A DNA stretch of 64,000 bases from Pisaster brevispinus (Eukaryota; Echinodermata; Asteroidea; Forcipulatida; Asteriidae): contig JAMKCF010000009.1 in assembly GCA_023634235.1 (NCBI GenBank), positions 9,362,001-9,426,000 on the forward strand, written 5' to 3'. Below the pieces are notes generated by a model. That model was not told where the DNA came from. It searched no databases and worked only from the letters and a program-made list of their open reading frames with translations. How positions within the stretch are numbered: position 1 is the stretch's first letter; each line of letters opens with the position of its first letter. The translations under genes were made by a program, and so were the position numbers. Of this stretch, positions 49,829 through 60,875 are shown in pieces.

Positions 49829-52800
49829 TCAGTAGGTTTTGACTAAGTCTTGGCCTGGATTTATCCCATAATGTATTTGGCCATTCTGTATTGAAGCCCG
49901 TGTCATGCCCTCAGTGTTGAAGTAACATCCGATTTCCCCAAGTTTACTCACTGCAATAGCGCCACTTTGTGACTGAAGGCGTTCAGTCATACTCGTAAGA
50001 GCTTTCTCTAGCGCTGCCTGTGGTGTCATGCCTTGCTCCATGAGGTAGGTGACATGGCGTGCTAGTGTGAATTTAGCTATTGCTTCTCCATGTCCGGTAG
50101 TTGATACAGCACCGACGGCATTGTCACAGTATGCACCACAACCTGGAAAAGGAAGGTCAATTAAAAGGAAGTCCTTTACTCATTGTACATACTTAGTTTG
50201 AGAACTAAACAAAATGCAAAAGTACAATCAAATTCTTTTGTTTTAGCTCAAACGTTTATCAGGGGTGATACCTTTTGTAAAAGGAATATTTTCTAGTGAC
50301 GACGACACTATTTACATAAAATTTCTTTACGAGTAGTGGTAATTTTGAAAAGAACCAGTGGTTACCTGTTGTTAGAGGCTGGTGTTTAGGGTATGATCAA
50401 AGCTGGTCAACATAATGCTGATTTATAGGCCTAATTATCAATCAAGCTAAAATAAAAGTCACCTGTGAAAGTTTCAGTTGAATACAGTGTCTACTACTTG
50501 TTGAGAAAACAACAAAAAACTTTACCCAATCCGTTCACATTTAGCAAGGTAACAGCGGGTACCAACCGCATTTCTGGCCGCAGCATTTACAAACGGACAT
50601 GTCACAGAAATTTGAATCTCAAAAAGTCGCCTGATGGTGATCTTTGGTGATTGAAATAATTCAACATAATTTTATTGATTTCTAATCAACGGGGGCAATT
50701 CAGACGAATTTATTTCACAGGATGCTTACTACCATTTCCATCTTTATCACAAGTAGGCTTTTGGATAAAAATTGAACACATTTTTTTTCAAGATCATTAC
50801 CAAAGTGCGACCCTGCATTTAACCACTGGTTCTTTTCAGAACCGCAATAACTCATAGAGAGAATTTCATGTATGTACATGGTGTCTCTGCAAACCTCACT
50901 AGATTGTATTCCCACCATGTAGCATTTGAAATCTTACCAAAAGTGATACTCCAATATTCGTCCATATTTTCAACAATATCTTAATTTACCACATAATAAA
51001 AACTCAGAAAAGTGAAGTCATCTTCTTTTAATTAATAGTTGTTACCTAATAGAAGTTTTGTATAACCCAATATTCAACCCAAGACTAAAGCATAAAGAAG
51101 TCACACTTTCATTAAATTGATGCTAATAGGTTGATTAGGTTATGGCCTAATTTCATGAAGCTATTTATACAGACAAAGGGCATCGCGATAAAAGTTTAAA
51201 GTTAAAAAAATATACCGCCATGCAATTCGGATGCATGAAAATCTCTCTCCCAGTGTAAATAAAAAAAATTATGACGATTAGATTTAAATAATCATGTCAT
51301 ATAAAAGACTACTTTCATGCTGAGAGATTGTATGCATTATTACCATGTATACAGTGATATTTATAAAGCATTTACAGTTTAATCAAACAAAAACAGTACC
51401 TGATAATTCACATGTACAAGGAATACCAATTGAACCATGAATCAACACCTTACCCTCCAAAAACCTTTGATATCCTCTTTACTTAAATAAAGGATTCGGA
51501 AGGACTGAGGGCATTAGGCCCAAATATCAATTGCTATCACCGGGTTATTACACATCCTAATCTTATCCAAGCCCAAACAATTAGATGTGAGCTGTGGAGT
51601 GACATAGGAGAGGAGAATATTTGAGGATTGAGGTCACAGAAAAGGCCTGGGGGTAAGGGTTAATTTAGAATATTATTAGGTTTTTTACCTAAAAAGCTTT
51701 ATTAGATTAGCTGCTATAAATGCTACTATTTCAATGGTTCAACTGTTACCAATTAATGGCGAGTCACCGATCCGCCCAGCCATTTGAGTAGAGATACCTC
51801 CTGTTGAGGTAGCACATGCTACATTGCCATGGGCATCTACTGCAACAGCACCAACGGTGTCATGGTCATCCATGCCTGGCATACTAGAACACAATAACAA
51901 CCAACGGTATCATACATAAACCCCCAAAACACATCCAAAGACAACAGCTACAATTCATGGCATTGCTAATTGACTAAATGGAAGTAGAAAATACAGAGAA
52001 TCGAGCAAGACAGGTTGCATAAGCCATTTTGAGATATGGTGTACACAATACTATGACACTATTTGGTTTGGGTAAATTTGTCTGTCTACACCCAAACCAA
52101 ACACAGTGCACTCCTATAGTGTCCCCCATTTCTCGAAAAGGCTAATGGCTTCTGACTGACACCCCTGAACAAAGAAGTTGTCAAAATAGGGAGACCAACA
52201 TTTCTAGATAGCTCAGTTGGTAGAGTGCCAGCACGTTATTCAAAATGTCCCAGGTTCAAATCCTGCTCTAGTCAATTTATCCAGGTAAAGGTATGCAATG
52301 TTTTTCTGTCTTATTTATGTTACCCTAACAAGGAGAAAATTGTGGATAACTCAAATTAAGGCACCATTTGAGTACATACGCACAGTCATAAATCCAGATT
52401 AGATGTTGATAAAAATTACACTGAGTTTTGACATGTATCAGGTTGGCATATATTTGTCTGTTGTATAACTTACTCAGCTTTGTACAAGTACTTCACAGTG
52501 GATGTATACCCAGGGCGCGCTTTCAGCGCCCTCAGCCGCTGCTCTGTGATCAACTCGGCTGTGGGTACTTCCGGAACTCCCATCGCTCTCGCAAATGCAT
52601 TTGCTCCTTTGCCCCCCAGTAAAATGTGTTCTGTCTAAAAAGGGGAAGAAAAAGCAGCAGCAAAATGAAAGAAAAACAAAAATATTCCTGTCAAATGGAA
52701 AATTAACTCAAGTTTTCTTAAAACTACAAGAGTTTACATTTTGAATAATTTTCATGGGACACGGCCAAATCCAGTAAACTATCTTGCCTTGTCCATGACC

Positions 52801-53758
52801 AGCCTAGCCAAACTGATCGGATTCTTGACATTTGTGACACAAGTTACACCTCCAGATCGGAGATCTCGACCTTCCATGATGATTGCATCCATTTCAACAT
52901 TTCCCTCTTCAGTCAGCGCAGAACCAGTGCCTATTTGTATTAACATTAACAGATAGTTAAGTTCAATATTAGATTTGTTGATGGATACAGACAGTCAGGA
53001 ATTTCATCTCAATCAAGACTCAATTCAACTGGAAATCTTTGTAAATATTTCCCCATCCATCTGCCAATTTTTAAAAATTCATTTTGACCAAGATAATAAT
53101 TACATTTAATTGGTCAGAATGAGTGGATAAATTGGCAGATAGGTTCGGCATTTTTTTAGCAACTTTCAGCATTTTGAAATTTTCAAAAAGTAGAGAAAAT
53201 AACATTTTTCGGGAGTCGACATGTTCGGACACATCTTAGAAAATATTGATTTGTACATACTGTAAGGAATGACACAGGTACACCTGACCTGGAATTACAC
53301 GGAGGCCACAAAGACCCTGGCCTTGGTGCCCCTTCAAAAATGTCCAAGGGACTTCAAGATTTCCCAATGGAAGTGCCCTAGTTGCAAAATGAGAATGGTC
53401 TTACCCTCTCAAAGATGAAATTCCCAGCCTGGGTACACAATACTGAAAAATAATTTAAACAGGGGAGGTATTGAGAAGATTGTACGTGCTCTCTGTATTT
53501 CCAATGACTATGTTGGGAAAAATCTTGAAGAAAAAACAAACTACACTTACCTGCATTGAACAAGGGGTTATTCTCCAAGGAGCAAACTGCAGCCTCCACT
53601 GCATCCACAACCGATGATGTCTCCCCATTAATAAGATGAATGTATCCTGCCTTTGCAGCATCTTGAATGCCACTCAGCAGTGCATCAATGTTGACTTTAA
53701 TTCCGCTACTGAAGACCCCTGCTCCACCATGGACTACGATGGCTGGTGTGATCGACAT
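49829..53758 (-). CDS. ASRGL1: Isoaspartyl peptidase/L-asparaginase (threonine-type), five coding exons
   Basis: Minus-strand exons are 53758-53551, 52930-52788, 52634-52474, 51883-51750 and 50142-49829, giving 319 residues and a stop. Phases agree at every junction. Three introns are GT-AG; the second (52787-52635) starts with GC. The N-terminus [11 protein letters not shown] is the family opening motif, followed by [20 protein letters not shown] and the [19 protein letters not shown] region. [10 protein letters not shown] carries the presumed catalytic, autocleavage Thr180, and [17 protein letters not shown] and STTGHGEA follow in the beta half. Enzymes of this Ntn-hydrolase family are made as one chain, cut themselves before the threonine, and hydrolyse isoaspartyl dipeptides and asparagine in the cytosol. 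Length is close to human ASRGL1 (308 residues). The ATG at 53758 was chosen because the family motif starts immediately after it; an upstream in-frame extension to 53815 looks non-coding. Confidence 0.95.
52144..52280 (+). repeat. tRNA-derived SINE, family 1
   Basis: It runs from ATGGCTTCTGACTGACACCC through AGATAGCTCAGTTGGTAGAG, CCCAGGTTCAAATCCTGCTC and TAGTCAATTTAT. It lies in the intron between asparaginase exons 52474 and 51883, opposite to gene orientation. Confidence 0.85.
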
Positions 53759-55336
53759 GTTTGCTTTGTTTTGCCTGAATATTAATACATAATCGTTGCA
53801 CAACAATTGAAACAAGGTGTCATTCTAGGTGGTTTCAATGCATCAAGTTGGGAGAATAGTTGGTATATTTGGTCAGTGAAAAATTTAACAGGAAGTTTCT
53901 GGTATCAATATTGTATAAATTCTGCATTGGGTCGAGAATTAGTGAAAATCCTACCAGGGTCATCACTGCTTATGACCACTTTCATAGAGTTCAACTTGTG
54001 GACAAGTCTTTACCAATAAAATAAATGTTTGCCGCAGTAATAGCATAACAGTTCTCCCACGACTCTCAAAATACTGACTGGGGAGACTGCTCTTGCAAGA
54101 CTACTATTCTTGCACAAGGCTGCTGGCTCCCAACTACTGCCCCATTTGGGGCCGTAGTCTGGAGAGCAGTTACTTAGTCTCGCCGAAGCCAGCAGTCTTG
54201 AGGAAACATCACCAGTGCTGCGAGAGTCGCAGAGAGAGTCATTATGCCGAGAAGCATCAAAATATATTGCCAAGCACAGAAAAAAAGTTGCAACACTTTT
54301 AAACCTTGATCCTCCCAGCGAAGTAGGCCTACCCTTGATTTTCCTGATGGTTGGGATAACTCACGATGGGTTACAACTATCAAATTACAGATCTTGATTA
54401 CTGTCAAGTTGTTTCTAAGACTAAAGAGCATTATAAGAGGAATAATCTTTCTACTTCTTTAATGCTTTGAACCAAAAGAAGCTGGTCATTGTTGCTGTTT
54501 TGTAAATTGTTTTTTTTCCCTGCTTTATATCCTAAAACATTACACCGATAAAGTAGTCAAGGTCCATAATTAAAGCCTTTGTAAAATCTAAGCTGTTGTT
54601 GTACGGACTCCAATCACTGCACTGCTACTGCTGATGGCCCCAACGCAAATAGTGCCAATACGCGGGACTCCCTAAGAGAGTCAAGCTTAATATTAGCACT
54701 ATTATTTATTGGGCTAGAGTAGTACTAGTCTGCTTACAGTGCTAGTGGCAGTGCTACAGCAGTAATAAGTACTACAAATATTTGACCAGTTCCAGATCAT
54801 ATTTTGAATTTATGTTGCTTTTGTAACAATCTCTTTACGAATTAATATTTTGAAGAGATGAAAAAGTATTTCAAGATGACAAAAAACTATTTTGAGGGAA
54901 TGAAATAAATAAAAAAAAATTTTTGTAATTGTCACCTTCCAGTTCCAATTTTCTTTTTCACCTGTCCCTTTATCAGGGCTCCCTAATTGTGCTTTTTTTT
55001 TTACACAAAATCGTTTCCACATTGCACCGTCTTATCAAAAAAGTGGTATTGCTATGTATTGTGGCAATCTAAATCTTTTAATTATCAAACAATTTTGTAA
55101 AAATGAGGGGGAAGGTATATACACAGGGCATTGAAACGTTGCAATTCTGAAACAACGGATTTGAACAGTTAGGTGTACCGACTATTAAAGACCCTGAATG
55201 ACAAGAGGTACTGTCGCCGTGGTCTGGCTTCCTACACCTCCCACACATGCTCATATAAGCTCATTCGCTCCCAGCTATAGCTATTTTCTTGGCTGTGTTT
55301 ATGCTCACTCAGAGCATGCTCTCAGACTCTGAGTCA

Positions 55337-55778
55337 GAGCAGCACTAGCCTTTAGTCAAGGCGCACCGCGGCACCCCAGCCCAGGTATCACGCGCGAAAA
55401 AAGACTAGCGCGAGCGGCGAAGCCGCGAAGCGCCTTTACCAACTCGTTCAGCTAATCAATTATTCATGATCATGAAATGTTTATATATGCAATTTCTTGT
55501 ACCCAATCACCGGCAACTAGATGTTGCGTCGAACATCGTTCTTGGGACGTCATGCAAGTAATTGTGTTTTCTTATTGGCCAACAACTCATCACGCTAATG
55601 CATTATGCATTACATTTCTCCCACCAAAATCGGTAGCAAAAAGTAAAGAAAAACATAAAGCCCAAAAACGAGTTGGTAAAGGCGCTTCGCGGCTTCTCCG
55701 CTCGCGCTAGTCTTTTTTCGTGGGTGATGACTAGGCTGGGGTGCCGCGGTGCGCCTTGACTAAAGGCTAGAGCAGCAC
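55337..55778. mobile_element. MITE with about 100-bp TIRs and 9-bp target duplication
   Basis: The direct repeat GAGCAGCAC occurs at 55337-55345 and 55770-55778, exactly flanking a 424-bp element (55346-55769). Its ends are TAGCCTTTAGTCAAGGCGCA and the complement, and they stay matched for about 100 bp (GCACCGCGGCACCCCAGCC, then AAAAAAGACTAGCGCGAGCG, then GCCTTTACCAACTCGTT) with few mismatches. There is no transposase inside. A 9-bp duplication with long inverted ends is typical of Mutator-like elements; that class assignment is inference. Confidence 0.85.
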
Positions 55779-56014
55779 GTAAATAAATAAACTCTGCGCG
55801 ATCAAATCAACAAAAACTTTAATCAGAAACAAATCATAAAACGCAAGTCGAACCTTAAGAAGATGTGCAAACCTTATCCAAAAGTCGCCAAATGAAGATC
55901 AACCACCTCTTCTTCTTCTGCCCGTTTCGCCTCGATAAATAATAAGAATCGTCCAACTTTGTGTAGCACACGACGTCGTCGTCGTCGTACGTATCGAGCT
56001 CGGGGGGGGGGGAA

Positions 56015-57563
56015 CTGGTGAGGGATGTCAGACAACTCGTCCGTCGGACAACTCGTCCGTTCGGACAACTCGACGGTTCAGACAACTCGACCGTTCGGAC
56101 AACTCAACTCAACTCATTATTTATTACCCCAAATTAGTGAATAAATAAGTGGTGTCAGGATACGGAAATTTCACCCAAAAAAATATTTAGAGGCTAATTT
56201 GATATTAAATGAGTTCCTATGAAGTTCAACGAGTATTGCAGCTAACAATTACCAGTTAACTCCGTCAACCTCAAAGGACTGCCGTGGGTGTTAACTCTTT
56301 TGAGTGCCCACGGCTGCATGCCGCAGACAAAAGGATGCCAAACTAAATCAGAGTCCAACCAACTCCACCCTCTCAACAGTCCAAATCAAATTTTACAATA
56401 TTCTGGGTTAATTGATGATACAGATGACACACTAAAATTATTATCTTAATTTCCTTTACTAAAGGAACAATTTACCTAAGGGTCAGGATTTCACTCATAC
56501 AAATCCTGACCTTGAACCATAGGGGGAAAAATGATTTAAGACAAGACTATGGGGATACCCGTATTCCCCGTATCTTCTTTTAGAATCACACACTTCCGCA
56601 AATGAAGATTGTACACCAGCGACTGAAGATTGTCCGAAATTAATACATGAAAACATGTTCTTGCTAAGAAAAATTTACAAATCAATTCAATTAAATGTTT
56701 GTTGTCCTTAGAATAGTAATTTGATTTGCCGAACATGCTCATAACCGTAACAAACATTTGTAAAAATACGTTAATATGAATAATGCTGTATAGATATTTA
56801 AAACTGTATTTACACAAGGGCATATCCAAACATGTACTTCATTAAAGACAACAAAAAGAAAAAACATCAGGGAATTTTACTGGCTGCCGTTAAAATACGA
56901 ATAGAATGTGGTAGAAAAGAGTTAAGATATATATTGGTACATTTAGTTAGTTTGTTAGTTATAAGCCGATAACCTCTGCTGGCTTTCAGGTTCTGTTTAA
57001 AAAATGTATACCCTTCCAATTTTTACATAATCAGAAACAGGTTAAAAAACATTGAAAAAACATTACTTTTATAAGTAACAACAATAACAACCCACCCACC
57101 ACACCCCACCCCCGGGGGACGCCCGTGCATGCGCCAAGTCAGTACACGGCCTCCCCTTTCGCCGAGGCCGCTCTTCACCCCTCCCGCCCCGTGCTGAGCC
57201 AAAACTTCACGCCGAAGATGTTGCATCTTTACTTTACTTTATTACTACCATTACCAACAACAACAACTCATAATGAAAATGGTAATGGTAAAAAATAAAC
57301 AAGTATCCATCCCTCGACTACCCACCATACCCCACCCCCGGGGGACGCTCGTGCACCCCCACCCCCCCCCCCCCCCACCAGGCCGCTCTTCACCCAACCT
57401 GCCCCGTGCTGAGCCCCCGTCACGGCCATCCGTCGACTTGTCTTGACCCCAAGTCGAGTTGTCTGACGGTTGAATAAATCATCCGTCGAGTTGTCCGAAC
57501 CGTCGAGTTGTCCGAACGGACGAGTTGTCCGACGGACGAGTTGTCTGGTATCCCTGGTGAGGG
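56015..57563. mobile_element. Non-autonomous DNA element with repeat-built TIRs
   Basis: A 10-bp direct repeat CTGGTGAGGG is at 56015-56024 and 57554-57563. Inside it, the left end reads ATGTCAGACAACTCGTCCGT and the right end, complemented, GGATACCAGACAACTCGTCC. Both arms consist of about five copies of an 11-bp word near CGGACAACTCG, mirrored on the two sides. The 1.5-kb interior has no recognisable protein. It does have two similar C-rich blocks, at about 57094-57200 and 57325-57415, each with CCACCCCCGGGGGACGC and CCCCGTGCTGAGCC. Confidence 0.75.
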
Positions 57564-58149
57564 CGCCCTTGATTCTCATAGAGTTGTAACTAGCTTGTTG
57601 TAAGTTGTATAACCAAAGATACTATTCTGCAAAGACGATTGACGACAAAAACGACGTTGAGAGATACCGGTGTAAAGTTGTGATTTAACACTACCTCAGG
57701 TCAGACACTGCTACATCATCTGCAAACTTTGACTGATTGATTGAGTGATCAACTTTGTCTTGCTTGTTTTTGGCAAGCAAGTTTTGACTGTGCGTTAGCT
57801 AGGTACGTAATTCGTTGCTCTATTTATATGCTTTTCTTAATACTACAGTACAGGTTGAGTTACTACGACGAGTACGACTAGGTAGGTGGTAAAGTGTAGC
57901 CCAGGTTCAAGCTTGTACTCCGCTGTTGCAACACAGTGCAATGCAACGGTATTGTCATCTAGCTTATCCCTTTCAATACCGCATTGTTTATACTTATAGG
58001 GGTCACACTGCTGTGTACCGCATTTTTTCACACAAAAAGCAAAGTGCAGTGTTCACTTTTTTCAATCTTGATTTTCTGTGTGAAGACATATTTTTGTGGA
58101 AAAACTTTGTGCATACAATTTGTAGCTAATGAAATGACCTTTCATATAA

Positions 58150-58590
58150 TGTCAAATTTGTATATATTATCTTTATGTCCTTTGCCACCTCGATCGGCAC
58201 GAATGGGTCGAGGCCCGCCGAGCCTATGCCCAAGCCCACGGCGTTGAAGGGGTGCAGTGCTCGGTCCAGCTACCGGTATATCATCAGGATCGCTGCCATC
58301 ATTGTACGTACATTGCGACGAAACATCACGAGTTTCATCCGAATCTTCACTAGATAGTAGATTCTTCTTCAGATATTTTCAAGTCCAATTCGGAGTCATT
58401 AACGACAAATATTTCAACCAAAACCTCCGGGTCACGAACAGCCATGACGGTGATTTTTTGTCTGGAAAACGGAAGCGTGAAATCTGGAAGTACTGCTGCA
58501 TACAACATGTACAATGTAGTTTTTCTCGGAAAATCGTAATGGCGACCCCCTATGCAATACACACCATTGTAAAGCTCGATAAACAAGCTA
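58150..58590 (-). pseudogene. Possible frameshifted coding relic, acidic N-terminal domain style
   Basis: On the minus strand an ATG at about 58445 opens MAVRDPEVLVEIFVVNDSEL, soon followed by a stop. The next frame continues with SSEDSDETRD and DDIPVAGPSTAPL. A Ser/Asp/Glu-rich start followed by a Pro-rich linker is common at the N-terminus of piggyBac-type transposase proteins, but no catalytic core is present. This is a weak call based on style alone. Confidence 0.2.
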
Positions 58591-58666
58591 CCCGTCTATA
58601 CAAAGGTCAACAACAGAGGGCGCCAAACAAAATAAATACAGGGTCTCAAACGGCGCGACTTTTTTT

Positions 58667-58726
58667 GTCGAGTAAACTCGACATTGGTACGGAAGCACTC
58701 ACAGCGCAGGGTCGAGTAAACTCGAC
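58667..58726. repeat. Duplicated 16-bp palindrome GTCGAGTAAACTCGAC
   Basis: Exact copies occur at 58667-58682 and 58711-58726, each followed by AWTGGTA. Each can form a 7-bp stem with a two-base loop. The function is unknown. Confidence 0.85.
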
Positions 58727-59128
58727 AATGGTATTGAAAGGATTACTTAGCTAGCCCAACATGCCCAATTGCAGACCTCCATGGGCCAACCAAGGAAGCT
58801 TAAGGGCTCACACTTTATTGTTTTATTTCTACAAAGCTAACTCTGATCTGGGGACAAGCCAGCAGTTACAGGAAAGGATGATTTCAATTTTTAAAAGACC
58901 TGAAATGTAAAAAATAATTCAAAATATACAATATAACACCCTGAATCTTTTTCGATGCAGGTATGATATTATAACTTTTGTTCCTACTTTTTTCCATTGA
59001 CCAAATTATCATGCCTGATCAGTGCATTTTTCATCAGTAGGCTAGTACTACTTTTTAGTTCATCATTCATTCCTGCATCTTGTCTATGTAGAGATACATG
59101 TATGGGAGGCCGGCCCTCTAATTAATAG

Positions 59129-59278
59129 ACAAGCATTCACCAAAATACATGTAGAAGCAAAATCAATACGATGACATCTAAAAATATAATATAAAGTGAT
59201 CTCCTCTACAAGCATTCACCAAAATACATGTAGAAGCAAAATCCATACGATGGCATCTAAAATATAAAGTGATCTCCT
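59129..59278. repeat. Tandem duplication, 79-bp unit
   Basis: ACAAGCATTCACCAAAATAC begins both at 59129 and 59208. The two copies differ at a few positions and by a short deletion in the second. Confidence 0.9.
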
Positions 59279-60659
59279 GCACTTGAGCTTATTTTAATCT
59301 TCCAATATCACATGATACAAAAAGCACAGCACAGTCACTTGTTTGAAGGGCAAAAGATCAATTTACGAGACTGGCTACATTACACAAGTTTACAATATCT
59401 GATTCAACTAGCCCTTAAAAATGACAATATTTCTCTAATAAAATGATGATTTAAAAAGAAAACAATACTCACAGAGAGCTCTATGACAGTATAACTCCCT
59501 AATGATCAATAGGGTAAACTGGGGTGAAAATGCCCATGGGGTAAAAATGCACACTTGACTTGTTTCTACTGCTAGTAAAAAATGACACAGATGAACTATT
59601 AAATGGGATATTTTTCGATTAAGTACCTAATATAAAAACAAGATTACTAATAATACAACAAATTTAATTCATGTTCATATTTTAAGGGTATGTAGGTGAA
59701 GTTAAAAAAAATTGGGGAAAACAAGTTTTGAAAATTTACCGTTGGCCTGTTTCACTTCACATGATTTTATTAAAGAAAAAACTATTTTTTTATTTTAATT
59801 TTTTATATATATGAGAAGGGTAACATAATACAATAATAAATTATTAAAATTCTAGAATTAAATTATAATCAATTGCTCAGTAATGTTTTTTGAGTGGGTG
59901 TTTTACTCCCGAAGCAAAATCAGGGACCTTGGGTAAAAAACGGTAGCATATTGGATGTAAAACTCTATTGTAGCCTCATTTATCTCTTAAAAAACCTCAA
60001 CTACCAGACTACAAGATTTTCTACAGCTGTATTTTTTGGCATTCAGTAACTTTTAGCTACTGGAAGTCCACCGCATTTATAATAAACAATGTATTTCTGA
60101 GGATTTATTAAATGGTTTGATCAATTACAGCACTTTCAACACGGGACTTTTATAGGCCTATTTTTACCACTTCCACACATCCAATGAAGCTGTGATACTG
60201 TAGGTCTCATCACAGTTGGGGCACTCAGATACGTACCTAAGCACTAACGACATATACAAATCTTAGTTCAAGCAAACTGACATTTCATGTTGGCACAAGG
60301 GGGTTCAAAATCACAAAAAGTCTCATGTCAGTAGAATAGATTTAAAAAATTTTGTAGGCTTTAGTGGATACATAAATCCCCCCAAATTAGTCTTGTGATC
60401 AATTTGGACTGCAGATTCTGATAATGTGGGCTGTAATTATCTATAGATAAATAATTATAGGGGTATCTTTCCTTGATTTTGAGATATGGACCTCTGAAGT
60501 TTCCCCGGCCCAAACCCGCCAATACCATAAGGGATGAAAAAGAGGTAATGGCTAAATTGGTCAAGGGTTGTTTCTATTTATTTGTATTTATTTATTTATT
60601 TATTTCATCTGATTTAAATACATGTACGGTAGACCCGCCAGTTTTAGGTAGAAAAAATG

Positions 60660-60875
60660 TTTGTGTGTGTGAGTTTGTTTTCACATTCAAACGGGGACCT
60701 ATAACAAAAGAGGACAATAGGGTCCCCGGTTGGGTAAAGGTCCCCAGTTAGAAATTGTGTACAAAACCAATGGGAGCTGTTGCCAAAAAGTTAGAGTCCA
60801 AACAAAAGAGGGACAATAGGAGGTCCCCGATTGGAGGTGTTTACACACTTGTGTGTGTGTGTGTGTGTGTGTGAG
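60660..60875. repeat. Units of the GTCC/CCAATGGG repeat family plus GT run
   Basis: It contains ACCTATAACAAAAGAGGACA, TGTACAAAACCAATGGGAGC and GAGTCCAAACAAAAGAGGGA, similar to the field at 15290-16420. A GT run follows at 60851-60873. Confidence 0.7.

Noticed and set aside
53378..53815. Longer single-exon version of the asparaginase first exon
   Set aside because: The downstream part is intron read past the GTAAGT donor at 53550, and the upstream extension lacks family similarity.
58257..58754. 165-codon open frame on the plus strand
   Set aside because: It has no recognisable motif and overlaps the twin palindromes and the possible minus-strand relic.
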